This document shows positions 16,199-24,559 of a stretch of 64,000 bases of DNA, piece by piece; positions within the stretch are counted from its first letter, which is position 1, and each line of letters begins with the position of its first letter. The position numbers were made by a program, and so were the translations under genes. Location of the stretch: the NCBI GenBank assembly GCA_024276495.1, contig JAJRXC010000058.1, positions 16,739 to 80,738 of the forward strand. The letters are read 5' to 3'. The DNA comes from Actinomycetes bacterium. GTDB lineage: Bacteria > Actinomycetota > Acidimicrobiia > Acidimicrobiales > Aldehydirespiratoraceae. Below the pieces are notes generated by a model. That model did not search any database, had not been told where the DNA came from, and worked only from the letters and a program-made list of their open reading frames with translations.

Positions 16199-17083
16199 GT
16201 GAACGAGACCGACCCGGCGACGCCGTCCTTCGTGCCCTACGGCGCATTGGCGCTGGGCGTCGCGCTCCTCGGTCTCGTCGGCTACCTCGGTTTCGTCGTC
16301 TACCCGAGCCTGGATCTCTCCGCCGGCGTCGGCGTCGGGCTGATCGCCCTCGCGACGGCCGCCGGGATCGCGTCGTTCTTCTCACCGTGCTCGTTCCCGC
16401 TGCTCGTCGGCATGCTCGGTCGACCGGTCGCCGAGCGAGCCGGGACCGACGGGGCGCGCCGGTCGACGCGTCGCTCCCTCGCGTTCGCGGCGGCGCTCTC
16501 GTTCGGCGTCGTCGTCTTTCTCGGCCTGCTCGGCGCGGTGATCGCCCTGGGTGGCGATGCGGTGGTCGAAGGCGTCGACTTCACCAGCACGGCCGGCCGG
16601 GTGCTGCGGGTCTCGGTGGGAACCTTCCTGATCCTCGTCGGCCTGATCCAGATCGGTCATCTCCGGGTTCCGCTCCGGCGTTTCCAACCCTCGCTCGAAC
16701 GGTTCCTCCGGCGTCAACGCCGTGAGAGCAGGGGGCAGGGCCCACCGCGTCTGGGCCGGTTCGCGCTCTTCGGGTTCGGCTACCTGGCCGCCGGATTCGG
16801 TTGAACGGGTCCGATCCTGGCCGGTCTGGTCGGACAATCCCTCGTCGCCGGCGGCGCGACCGCCGCGCTCGTGGCGTTCGGCATCGCGGCGCTGATGATC
16901 GTGATCCTCATGTTCGTCCTCGCCCTGGTCGTCGGCGCCGCGCAGCAACGAACCGTCGATGCTCTCAAAGCCGGCGCCCCGACGGTGAAGCGGTGGGGCG
17001 GGCGGGTCCTGGTGATCGTCGGCGTGTGGTTCATCACCCTGGGCGTCTTCTCCGACTTCTTCGCCGACGTGTTCCCGGTCTGA
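16199..17083 (+). CDS. CcdA-like thiol-disulfide membrane protein, probable selenoprotein (in-frame TGA read as Sec)
   Basis: A reading frame that runs to 17083 apart from one TGA at 16802-16804. Translated through, it gives 294 residues with about six helices, like CcdA/DsbD membrane domains that carry reductant across the membrane. The first redox Cys is Cys64 in FFSPCSFPL. The second lies in helix 4, where relatives have G-Cys-T-G-P; here the order is AAGFG-TGA-TGPILAGLVGQ, so residue 202 is Sec by inference. A SECIS-like hairpin follows directly (see the separate entry). GTG at 16199 is chosen for the upstream GAGAGG and the helix layout; in-frame GTGs at 16181 and 16136 are alternatives. 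A conventional annotation would stop at 16804 and miss the last 93 residues. A sequencing error or nonsense mutation is the main alternative. Confidence 0.85.
16802..16834 (+). promoter_or_regulatory. Sec codon and bacterial SECIS-like hairpin
   Basis: Counting the U of UGA as 1: UCC (14-16) pairs with GGA (31-33), U17 is bulged, GGCC (18-21) pairs with GGUC (27-30, one G-U pair), and the apical loop is GGUCU (22-26). E. coli fdhF has the same bulged U17 and the loop bases G23 and U24 that SelB recognises. The match in position and sequence is direct; function is inferred. Confidence 0.83.
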
Positions 17084-17097
17084 GTGCGACCGGTGCG

Positions 17098-17430
17098 TCA
17101 GTCGGCGGGGTCGCGTCCGCTCGCTCGGGTCAGGGCCACCTTGTCGACCTTGCCGATGGGGAGCATCGGGAGCTCGTCGAGCACCACGATCTCCTTCGGG
17201 ACCTCGTAGTTGGCGACGAGGGCGGGTGTGTCGCCACCCTCGATCTCGATGACGGCCTCGAAGGTCGCCGGCGCCGCCCCGTCGCCCCGGACGACGAGGT
17301 CTCGAAGCGTGACGCGACCCCGGACCCGGTTGTCGGCGAGCACGGGCGCGATGATCCGGACCCGGTCGAGGCCGTGGGGCGGCGAGTCTCGGAAAGTTCT
17401 CCTTGCCTTCCCCGGGCGGCTTGATAGGGT
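17098..17430 (-). pseudogene. Scar joining a MaoC hydratase fragment to an acyl-CoA ligase C-terminus
   Basis: The frame encodes two unrelated family ends fused head to tail. About 17227-17385 reads HGLDRVRIIAPV then ATFEAVIEIEGGDTPALVA, the C-terminal half of a MaoC-like enoyl hydratase. About 17098-17226 reads YEVPKEIVVLDELPMLPIGKVDKVALTR, the C-terminal cap of an AMP-forming acyl-CoA synthetase with its GKVDK lysine. Neither domain is complete and no convincing start exists; upstream the frame turns into the antisense of the cyclopropane synthase promoter. I read it as the trace of a deletion that removed most of two fatty-acid genes. The segment fills what would otherwise be a 400-base gap. 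Confidence 0.7.
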
Positions 17431-17494
17431 AGGGGGGTAAGGGTACGGCAGGGTGAACTTGCAACCCAGACCCGAACGTGCGAAGGAGGCGATC

Positions 17495-18874
17495 ATGGCC
17501 GTTGCGAACGAGATCTCGCAAGATCGACAGGCCCTCGAAGCCGAAGACCGGAGTCCCCGACCCCTCGACTGCTCCCGGCGCCGACGCCCGAGAACGAAAC
17601 CCCGACGGGCGCAGGACGTGACGACGGAGCATCTGCTCCGCTCCCTGCTCGGCGACGACTTCGGCGGGCTTCGGATCGAGGTGTACGACGGAACCGACCT
17701 CGGATCGCCCGATGCGGCCACCACGGTCCGGATCATGTCCCCCGACTTCTTCCACCGGGTCGTCGTCGGCGGTGGCCGAGAGCTCGCGTTGGCCCGCGCC
17801 TACGTCGCCGGCGACATCGAGATCCACGGCGACATCTACGGCCTGTTCGACATCCGGGACCGCATCGGGAAGATCGACCTCGATCTGTCCCTGCTCCGCG
17901 ACATCGGCCAACAGCTCGGAATCCGGAGAATCACAGACGTCGCCAAACTCCGACCGCTTCCCCCGCCACCCGAAGAAGCCAGGATCAAAGGGATACGGCA
18001 CACCCGCGACCGCGACGCCCAGGCGATCTCGTCGCACTACGACGTCTCCAACGACTTCTACCGTCTCTTTCTCGGCCCCACGATGACCTACTCCTGCGCC
18101 GTCTTCGAAGACGAGTCCGACGATCTCGACACCGCCCAGACCAACAAGTACGACCTCATCTGTCGCAAGCTCGGGCTCGAACCCGGGATGCGACTCCTCG
18201 ACATCGGCTGCGGTTGGGGCGGGATGGCGATCCACGCCGGCTCCCACTACGGCGTGCACGTCGTGGGGATCACGATCTCCCGGCGCCAGCACGAACTGGC
18301 CGAGAAACGAGTTGCCGAGGCCGGGCTCGCCGACCGCGTGGAGATCCGGCTCCAGGACTACCGGGACGTCGCCGATGGTCCGTTCGACGCGATCTCGTCG
18401 ATCGGGATGTTCGAACACGTCGGCCAGAAGCGACTCGACGCCTACCTCGGCCAGGTGGCCCGCCTCCTCGGCCCCCAAGGGCGCCTGCTCAACCACGCGA
18501 TCAACCGGTCGGTCGCGGCGCGGCGGGCCCGGATCGACCCGAACGGATTCATGGGTCGGTACGTGTTCCCCGACGGCGAGCTCCTCGAAGCGGGGCAGGT
18601 GGTGTCGGCCGTCAACCGCAACGGACTCGAGGTCCGACATCTCGAGTCGCTGCGCGAGCACTACGCCCGGACCCTTCGTCTCTGGGTTCGCCGGCTCGAG
18701 GAGAACTGGGACGAAGCGGTGGCGCTGACCTCGATCGGTCGAGCTCGCGTGTGGCGCCTCTACATGGCCGCCTCGGCGATCGGCTTTGAGTCCAACGAGC
18801 TCAACATCACCCAGATCCTGGCGACGAAGACGACCGACGGCACGTCGGGCGTCGGGCTTCGGCCTGACTGGTGA
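17495..18874 (+). CDS. cfa: Cyclopropane-fatty-acyl-phospholipid synthase family methyltransferase
   Basis: 459-residue enzyme that should transfer a methyl(ene) group from SAM to the double bond of membrane-lipid acyl chains. N-terminal lipid-binding-type domain (about 60-170, with IMSPDFFHRVVVGGG and ARAYVAGDIEIHGD), then the catalytic domain with SHYDVSNDFYRLFLG, YSCAVFEDE and SAM loop LLDIGCGWGGMAIH (about 233-246), and GMFEHVG further on. The ATG at 17495 has a perfect GGAGG 5 bases upstream; a GTG at 17453 in the same frame lacks one. A G-rich tract (17426-17452) lies in the promoter region. Strong family call; cyclopropanation versus mid-chain methylation is not decided. Confidence 0.92.
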   Translation: MAVANEISQDRQALEAEDRSPRPLDCSRRRRPRTKPRRAQDVTTEHLLRSLLGDDFGGLRIEVYDGTDLGSPDAATTVRIMSPDFFHRVVVGGGRELALARAYVAGDIEIHGDIYGLFDIRDRIGKIDLDLSLLRDIGQQLGIRRITDVAKLRPLPPPPEEARIKGIRHTRDRDAQAISSHYDVSNDFYRLFLGPTMTYSCAVFEDESDDLDTAQTNKYDLICRKLGLEPGMRLLDIGCGWGGMAIHAGSHYGVHVVGITISRRQHELAEKRVAEAGLADRVEIRLQDYRDVADGPFDAISSIGMFEHVGQKRLDAYLGQVARLLGPQGRLLNHAINRSVAARRARIDPNGFMGRYVFPDGELLEAGQVVSAVNRNGLEVRHLESLREHYARTLRLWVRRLEENWDEAVALTSIGRARVWRLYMAASAIGFESNELNITQILATKTTDGTSGVGLRPDW

Positions 18875-18983
18875 AGCGAGATCGGCCCTCCCACTAGGCT
18901 GCCGCAGGCGACGTGCGCAGCGTCGACGAGTGGTGGGTCAACGAACAACGAAGAAGGAACGAACAACTACCAAGGAGAGAGTC

Positions 18984-19130
18984 ATGTCGGCAAAAGATCC
19001 CGTGTGCGGAATGGTCATCGAGGAAAAGGACGCAGTCGGCACGAGCGTGCACAACGGCACCACCTACCACTTCTGTTCGATGGACTGCAAAGAGGAGTTC
19101 GACGAGAACCCCGAGGACTACGCGGACTGA
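18984..19130 (+). CDS. Stand-alone YHS-domain protein
   Basis: 48-residue protein made only of a YHS domain: KDPVCGMVI at the start, then TTYHFCSMDCKEEFDENPEDY. Cys8, Cys31 and Cys35 could hold a metal ion. It closely resembles the C-terminal YHS domain of the copper ATPase at 4794-7733. A good ribosome site (AAGGAGAG) lies 5-12 bases before the ATG. YHS domains accompany copper and other heavy-metal transport proteins, so a metal carrier or sensor role is likely. It sits 38 bases before nuoA and could be co-transcribed with it. Confidence 0.85.
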   Translation: MSAKDPVCGMVIEEKDAVGTSVHNGTTYHFCSMDCKEEFDENPEDYAD

Positions 19131-19168
19131 CCCGGGGCGGACACGTTTCGACAAGGGAGGGACCGCAC

Positions 19169-19522
19169 ATGGTCGGAATCGGTGCCGCGCTGGTCGTCTT
19201 CGTCGCGACCCTGATCGCGGTCGGTGTGCTGCAATGGGTCTGGGCCGCGGCCGGCGAGCACGACTTCGCCGTTCCGGAACGGGTGCCCTTCGCCGGTGGC
19301 GCCGAGCCGGAGTTCCATGCGTGGAACCGGTTCCACATCCGCTACTACGCGATGGCGCTCCTTTTCCTCGCGTTCGACATGGAGATGGTGTTCATGTACC
19401 CGTGGGCGGTCGTCTTCGTCCGCGAGGGTGCGCTGGCCCTCATCGAGATGCTGATGTTCATCCTGATCCTGGTGGTGGGCATGGTCTACGCCTGGCGTGA
19501 GAAGAGCTTCGAGTGGGCCTGA
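19169..19522 (+). CDS. nuoA: NADH-quinone oxidoreductase subunit A
   Basis: 117-residue membrane subunit at the junction of the membrane arm of complex I. Three hydrophobic helices are visible. The family sequence FHIRYYAMALLFLAFDMEMVFMYPWA includes the acidic FDxE pattern of helix 2. GGGAGGG lies 8 bases before the ATG. It opens an eight-gene cluster whose order follows nuo operons, except that B, C and D are replaced by one odd fusion gene and E, F, G and I are absent. Its stop overlaps the next gene by 10 bases. Confidence 0.92.
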   Translation: MVGIGAALVVFVATLIAVGVLQWVWAAAGEHDFAVPERVPFAGGAEPEFHAWNRFHIRYYAMALLFLAFDMEMVFMYPWAVVFVREGALALIEMLMFILILVVGMVYAWREKSFEWA

Positions 19523-20793
19523 GATCCCGGTTGGCGAGAATGGCCGGTGCCGGCGAGGCACCCGTTTTCGTCGTCGCCGGTGGGGGCGCCCGTTCGGCGC
19601 TCCACCAGCTCCGACTGGCCGAGGGGATCCGAATCGTGGCGACCCCACGCCACGCAGCCGTGTTGTTGATCGTCGGTCGGGTCACCGAGGCCGCGACGGA
19701 ATCGATCCGACACGTGCACGACCAGATGGCCGGACCCCGGGTGACCGTCGCGTGGGGCCATCCCGAGCCGACGGCAGTCCCGGTGCGGGCCGCGACCGAT
19801 GGCGGCGTCGCCGAAGCGACCGAGCTGATCCGGCGACAGTTCCACAACGTGGTGAACGGCGTGATCGCCCCGGAGCCGGTATGGCTCCCCGACATCGACC
19901 CGGTCGAATGGCGAGGCGTCGGGCCCTACGGCCACGGCGGCGCAGGCATGACCGGTGGCACTCCCTACGGTCGCCCCCTGGCCCTTCGGGCCCCGGCCCG
20001 CGACGGCCTCGAGCTCGATGTCCTGCCCCTCACGGTCGGGCCGTGGTTCCCCGCCCTCCCGGCCGGATTGGCGCTGCGGGTCTCCTTCCAGGGTGACATC
20101 GCCCAAGTGGTGGAGGTGGTCTCCGCCGATCTCGTGGGGTTCGAGTCGCCCGGTGGCGTGGTCGCCCGCACCGGCGAGCCACTGCTCATTCGTGATCTCG
20201 AGCTGGCTCGGGCCCGCCACCATCTCGAGTGGATGGCCGACACGTTCCGGCTGGCCGGAATCGACCGACTGGCCCTCGCGGCCGGTCGCCTCGCCGCGTC
20301 GATCGACCCCGGCGACTCGGCCCTCGTCGATCGGCTCGCGACCGGCGCCCGCAGGTCGCTGCTGGGTCCGATGAGCCTCCGTGGGGTGGGAGTGCTGCCG
20401 TCGGACATCGACCTGTCCGGCCTCGGGCCCATCGCCCGGGCCGCGGGGCGAGACGACGACCTCCGCGCCACCGAACCGGCCTATCGAGAGATCGGCTTCG
20501 AGCCCGTGACCCACCACGGTGGCGATGCCTGGGCCCGGTTCGAGCAACGGGCCGCAGAGGCCGTCCAGGCGATCGAGCTGGCCGGGCGCGCCGGCGATCG
20601 TCGGGCCTTCGGCGCCGGCGAGATCGAGGGGCCCGATGGCCGGCACCGGGTGGGCGAGCCGACCCCCGCGACGCGCCTCGTGACCCACCTGGAACAGATG
20701 CTCACCGGTCTGGAATGGGGCGATCTCGTCACCACCGTGCAATCTCTCGACATCGACATGGAGTCGGTCACCGTCGGGAGGGCCGCCGCATGA
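19513..20793 (+). CDS. Cysteine-free NuoB/NuoD-like fusion subunit
   Basis: 426-residue protein standing where nuoB, C and D normally lie. The first about 90 residues have the fold pattern of the NuoB small subunit (RIVATPRHAAVLLIVGRVTE, where NuoB has the cysteines of cluster N2), and the remainder from about residue 170 resembles the NuoD large subunit (GDIAQVVEVV, RDLELARARHHLEWMADTFRLAG). There is not one cysteine in the protein, so the N2 cluster cannot be bound in the known way. Overlaps nuoA by 10 bases and nuoH by 4. The assignment of both halves is by weak similarity and position; its role as a structural plug or as a docking site for another electron donor is open. Confidence 0.72.
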   Translation: MGLRSRLARMAGAGEAPVFVVAGGGARSALHQLRLAEGIRIVATPRHAAVLLIVGRVTEAATESIRHVHDQMAGPRVTVAWGHPEPTAVPVRAATDGGVAEATELIRRQFHNVVNGVIAPEPVWLPDIDPVEWRGVGPYGHGGAGMTGGTPYGRPLALRAPARDGLELDVLPLTVGPWFPALPAGLALRVSFQGDIAQVVEVVSADLVGFESPGGVVARTGEPLLIRDLELARARHHLEWMADTFRLAGIDRLALAAGRLAASIDPGDSALVDRLATGARRSLLGPMSLRGVGVLPSDIDLSGLGPIARAAGRDDDLRATEPAYREIGFEPVTHHGGDAWARFEQRAAEAVQAIELAGRAGDRRAFGAGEIEGPDGRHRVGEPTPATRLVTHLEQMLTGLEWGDLVTTVQSLDIDMESVTVGRAAA

Positions 20794-21698
20794 CCGTCCT
20801 CGGTGTCGTTGTCCAAGTGGCCGCGGTCCTCATCGGGGGCGCCTACCTGTTGGCGGTGGCCGACCGGCTCGCCGGTGGCGGCTCCGCGAACGTCCTCGCC
20901 GCGCTGGCCCACCCGATAGAGCGTGCGTCCTTCCTGCTGCTCCAGCCGGTGACGACCACCGAGCGACCGGATCTTCCGGCGTGGATTCTCGCCCCTTCGC
21001 TGCTGGCCGGGCTGGCGGCCGTCGGCGCGGTGCCGGTCCCCATCGGCGGACCTTCGGCGGCCGGTGACATCTCCGCCGGCCTCGTGTTGTTCGGCGCGGC
21101 GATGCTCATCGTGCTCGTCGCCGTGTTCATCTTCGGGTGGGCGCCGAACTCGGCGATGCCGATGATCGGCGGGTACCGGTTCGCGGCGATGGTCCTGTCG
21201 ATCGGCATCCCGTTCTCCCTGGTCGTCCTCACCACCGCGATCCCGGCCGAGTCGTTGTCGGTCGGTGTCATCGTCGAGTCCCAGTCGAATCTCTGGTACA
21301 TCGTGGTCCAGCCACTGGGCTTCGTGATCTATCTCGTCACCGCCGCGGCGATCGCGTTCTGGGGCCCCTTCGACCTGCCCGAGGGAGCCGACCTCGCCGG
21401 TGGGATCGCCGCCGAGGCCGCGGGGCCCCGGCTGGCCATGTGGCGGCTCGCCCAGGCCGCGTTGATGGTGACGTTGTCGTTGATGGGCGCCGCCGTTTTC
21501 CTGGGCGGCTACCACGGGCCGGTGTTGCCCGGCTGGGGGTGGACCCTCCTCAAGACGGCGTTGGTGCTGCTCGTGTTGGCATCGACGGGGCGGACCATCG
21601 CCCGGATGCGGGTTCAGCGGCTCGTGTGGTTCGGGTGGGTCGTGCTGCTCCCTCTGGCGCTGGTCGACGTGTTCGTCTCCGGCTGGATCGCACTGTGA
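20790..21698 (+). CDS. nuoH: NADH-quinone oxidoreductase subunit H (divergent)
   Basis: 302-residue membrane subunit that in complex I forms the quinone chamber with NuoB and NuoD. Eight hydrophobic helices are visible. Family landmarks are present but altered: GWAPNSAMPMIGGYRFAA for the usual GWASN-type loop, followed by SIGIP where most NuoH have S-Y-E-I-P, so that glutamate is lost; and FWGPFDLPEGADLAGG, which keeps PFDLPE. The loss of charged quinone-channel residues parallels the cysteine-free B/D-like partner. Start and stop overlap both neighbours. Confidence 0.85.
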   Translation: MTVLGVVVQVAAVLIGGAYLLAVADRLAGGGSANVLAALAHPIERASFLLLQPVTTTERPDLPAWILAPSLLAGLAAVGAVPVPIGGPSAAGDISAGLVLFGAAMLIVLVAVFIFGWAPNSAMPMIGGYRFAAMVLSIGIPFSLVVLTTAIPAESLSVGVIVESQSNLWYIVVQPLGFVIYLVTAAAIAFWGPFDLPEGADLAGGIAAEAAGPRLAMWRLAQAALMVTLSLMGAAVFLGGYHGPVLPGWGWTLLKTALVLLVLASTGRTIARMRVQRLVWFGWVVLLPLALVDVFVSGWIAL

Positions 21699-22342
21699 AC
21701 CCCGGCGCCCTGAGCTACGTGCTCGTCTCGGTGTTCGGCGTCGGCGCGGTGGTGTCGGGCTGGCTGGTGTTTCGCACCGACTCGATGCTGCGGGCCGCCT
21801 ACTGGCTCATGGTCTCGTTCGTGGCGGTCGGGGCCATGCTCGTCGTGCTCGATGCCCAGTTCCTCGGCCTGATCCTCATCCTGATGATGTCCGGCGAGAT
21901 GACGATCATGGCGATCTTCATGATCATGTTCATGATGAACCCCGCGGGGCTGAACCCGATGGTGATGGTGCATCAGAACCGTACGGCCATCGCGGCCGGC
22001 GTCGGATCCTTCCTCGTGCTCGCGTGGGTCGGCTTGGTCGCCGAGTTCCCCGACCGCCCGGCGCCCATCGACGATCCGACGGCCGAGCTCGGCGAAGAGC
22101 TGCTGGGCCGCTCCATGCTTGTCTTCGAATCGGCCGGTGTCGCCCTCCTCGCGGTCATGATCGGGGCCATCGCCCTGGCTGCCAAGCGGGGTCGGTTCGG
22201 CGACGCCGACGCAGGATCGGTGGAACCCGCCATCGACATCGAGTCGAGCGTCGACCCGGCTGTCGAGGCGGTCGCCGATGCCGACCACGCCGACGACGCC
22301 GACGACCATGGCGCCGGCCACGGGATGGGACACGGCACATGA
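21695..22342 (+). CDS. nuoJ: NADH-quinone oxidoreductase subunit J with His-rich tail
   Basis: 215-residue membrane subunit of the proton-pumping arm. Five helices fit NuoJ, including the segment LDAQFLGLILILMMSGEMTIM. The GTG start overlaps the nuoH stop (GTGA). After the last helix, from about residue 165, comes a hydrophilic tail that ends in repeated Asp, Ala and His (DADHADDADDHGAGHGMGHG), not typical of NuoJ and able in principle to bind metal ions. Function as part of the ion channel is inferred from the family. Confidence 0.87.
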   Translation: MNPGALSYVLVSVFGVGAVVSGWLVFRTDSMLRAAYWLMVSFVAVGAMLVVLDAQFLGLILILMMSGEMTIMAIFMIMFMMNPAGLNPMVMVHQNRTAIAAGVGSFLVLAWVGLVAEFPDRPAPIDDPTAELGEELLGRSMLVFESAGVALLAVMIGAIALAAKRGRFGDADAGSVEPAIDIESSVDPAVEAVADADHADDADDHGAGHGMGHGT

Positions 22343-22641
22343 TCCAGCTTCTTCTCGTCTTCGCCGCCGCGATCTTCGGCATCGGGGTCTACGGCGCCCT
22401 CAGCCAGCAGTCGTTCGTCATGATCATGATGGGCCTCGAGCTGATGTTGAACAGCGCGGTGCTCGTCGTCATCACATTCTGGTGGGGGACAACAGGCGGA
22501 AACCCGGCCGGCCAACTCCTGGTGATCGTGGTGCTGGCGGTGATGGCCATCGAGGCGGCCATGGGGTTCGCCCTCGTCACCGCGGTGTACCGATCCCGCA
22601 AGGCCGACATCACCGAGAAGCTCAAGAAGTTGCGTTCCTGA
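22339..22641 (+). CDS. nuoK: NADH-quinone oxidoreductase subunit K
   Basis: 100-residue subunit with three helices, the usual NuoK size. The conserved glutamate of helix 2 is in MMGLELMLNSAVL, and a second acidic residue sits in helix 3 (VMAIEAAMGFALV); both belong to the antiporter-like proton path in the family. ATGA overlap with nuoJ and TGATG with nuoL. Confidence 0.93.
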   Translation: MIQLLLVFAAAIFGIGVYGALSQQSFVMIMMGLELMLNSAVLVVITFWWGTTGGNPAGQLLVIVVLAVMAIEAAMGFALVTAVYRSRKADITEKLKKLRS

Positions 22642-24554
22642 TGGTCTGGCTCCCCGTTCTCGTCCCCTTCATCGGCGGCGCCGCCGTGCTCGGCCTCCAC
22701 CGCCGGCCGATCATGGCGAGGACCGCGGCCGTGGTCGCCATGGTCGCGACGGTGATCGCGGCGGCGGTCGTCTCCGGATCGGAGGCGACCGGCACGTGGA
22801 CGTGGGGCGGCGATCTCGACCTGGCGGTCTCGGTCACCGGCTTCGCCCGGGTGATGGTGATCCTCGTCCCGGTCATCGCCACGATGGTGCTGGGATTCGC
22901 GGCGACGAACTCCGAGGGGGACGAGGCGATCGTCAAGCTCCTCGTGATCCTCACCTGGTTCGTCGCGGCGATGGAACTGCTCGTGATCGCCGCCGATTTC
23001 CTCACCCTGCTCATCGGCTGGGAGCTGGTCGGTGCCGCGTCCTGGGGCCTGATCGGACACCAGTGGCGTGATCCGGCTCGACCCAAATCGGCCCGCGAGG
23101 CCTTCGTCACCACCCGATTCGGTGACCTCGGGCTCTATGTCGCGGCCGGCGCGGTCTTCGCGTCCGCCGGTGGGGTCCGGTACGCAGACCTCGAATCGGT
23201 GTCGTCCGGATGGCTCTCGCTCGTCGCCGGCGGGCTGGTGTTGGCGGCCGCCGCCAAGTCCGCTCAGGTGCCGTTCTCCCCCTGGTTGTTCTCGGCCATG
23301 GCCGGCCCCACCCCGGTTTCGGCCCTCCTGCACTCGGCGACGATGGTCGCAGCCGGCGCCTACATCCTGATCAGGCTCGAACCGGTGTTGTCCACCGTCG
23401 CGTGGTTCGCCCCGGTCGTCGTCGGCATCGGGCTGGTCACGGCGCTCGCCGGGGGGATGGTCGCGCTGGCCCAACAGGACCTCAAGAAGGCCCTTGCCGG
23501 GTCCACCTCGGCCCAATACGGACTGATGCTGGTGGCCGTGGGCGCCGGCTTCACCGCCGCGGCCGCCGGACACCTCACGGCCCACGCGTTGTTCAAGTCG
23601 TTGCTCTTCCTGGCGGCCGGGGTCGCCCTCCACGCCGGAGGAACGCTCGATCTCGGCAAGCTCCGACTCGGCACCGCCCTCCCGCGGATCGCGGTCCTCT
23701 TCGGTGTCGGCGCGTTGGCCCTCGGGGCAGTGCCGCCGCTCGGTGCCGCGTTCACGAAGGAGGCCGTGTTGGCCGGGGCCTTCGACTCCGGCCTGTGGGT
23801 CGGTCTCGGCGCCGCCGCAGCCGGCCTTCTCAGCACGCTCTACGCGGCGAGACTCCACCTGTTGGCCTACGGACCCGGCGACGACGTCGAGGTGCACGCC
23901 CCGCCGCGTCGTGGCGAGATCGTCGCCCTCGGCGCGCTGGCCGCGATGACGGTGCTGCTTGGGTTGTTGTGGCTGCCCGGCGGTGACGGCCTCATCGAAC
24001 GGGCCGCCGACGGCGCGATCCTCGCGCCCACCGCGGCCGAGACGGTGCTGTCGTGGGCCCTCGTCGCTCTCGGCGTCATCGTCGTCGCGGTCGCGTGGCG
24101 CCGACGCCGCCTGGTCTCCATGGGTGTGCCACCACGGCTTCGGGCGTTCATCGCCGGATGGTGGGGCATCCCGACCGCGGCCCGGGTGCTGGTCGTCGAG
24201 CCCGTGTCGCGGCTCGCGACATGGCTCTTCGCGGCCGATCGCACGATTCTGGCCCGACTGGCGGATTCGGTCGCCGGCCTCGGTGCGCTCGTGTCGCGGC
24301 TGCTCAAACAGTGGGTGGACCGCCTGATCGATGCCGTCGTGTGGGGCGTCGGAACCGGGACCATCCGTGGTGCGGAGATCTCGCGGCAGGTGGCCGATCG
24401 CGGCGTGGACGCAGGCGTGGAGGGTGTGGCGACGGGGATCGGGGTGGCCGGCACACAGAGTCGGCGGACTCAATCCGGGATGTCGTACCACTACTACACG
24501 GTGATGATGATCGGGGTCGTGGTGGCCATCGCCGTCGCGGCGGTCTGGAGGTAG
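22641..24554 (+). CDS. nuoL: NADH-quinone oxidoreductase subunit L
   Basis: 637-residue antiporter-like subunit. The proton-path features of the family can be followed: the glutamate of LLIGWELVGAASWGLIG, the lysine of AAAKSAQVPFSPWL, and HSATMVAAGAYIL and LAQQDLKKALAGSTSAQYG further on. The C-terminal part from about residue 510 carries the segment before the lateral helix, then a hydrophilic stretch and a final helix (MMIGVVVAIAVAAVW). Unlike the fused B/D-like and H subunits, this pump subunit keeps its key residues, so ion translocation seems to be retained. Confidence 0.93.
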   Translation: MVWLPVLVPFIGGAAVLGLHRRPIMARTAAVVAMVATVIAAAVVSGSEATGTWTWGGDLDLAVSVTGFARVMVILVPVIATMVLGFAATNSEGDEAIVKLLVILTWFVAAMELLVIAADFLTLLIGWELVGAASWGLIGHQWRDPARPKSAREAFVTTRFGDLGLYVAAGAVFASAGGVRYADLESVSSGWLSLVAGGLVLAAAAKSAQVPFSPWLFSAMAGPTPVSALLHSATMVAAGAYILIRLEPVLSTVAWFAPVVVGIGLVTALAGGMVALAQQDLKKALAGSTSAQYGLMLVAVGAGFTAAAAGHLTAHALFKSLLFLAAGVALHAGGTLDLGKLRLGTALPRIAVLFGVGALALGAVPPLGAAFTKEAVLAGAFDSGLWVGLGAAAAGLLSTLYAARLHLLAYGPGDDVEVHAPPRRGEIVALGALAAMTVLLGLLWLPGGDGLIERAADGAILAPTAAETVLSWALVALGVIVVAVAWRRRRLVSMGVPPRLRAFIAGWWGIPTAARVLVVEPVSRLATWLFAADRTILARLADSVAGLGALVSRLLKQWVDRLIDAVVWGVGTGTIRGAEISRQVADRGVDAGVEGVATGIGVAGTQSRRTQSGMSYHYYTVMMIGVVVAIAVAAVWR

Positions 24555-24559
24555 GACTG

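Noticed and set aside
16802..16804. Simple nonsense mutation making the CcdA-like gene a pseudogene
   Set aside because: The TGA replaces precisely the redox Cys, the rest of the frame is undamaged, and the SECIS-like hairpin has fdhF-like spacing; coincidence is unlikely, though not excluded without reads.
17426..17452. TACCC-type repeats as telomere-like or CsoR site
   Set aside because: The C-rich strand has repeated TACCC, but there is no inverted repeat as in the two CsoR-like boxes and too few copies for a telomere-like array.
18984..19130. YHS protein as a fragment broken off the copper ATPase
   Set aside because: It has its own strong ribosome site and a complete YHS domain, so it is a gene of its own.
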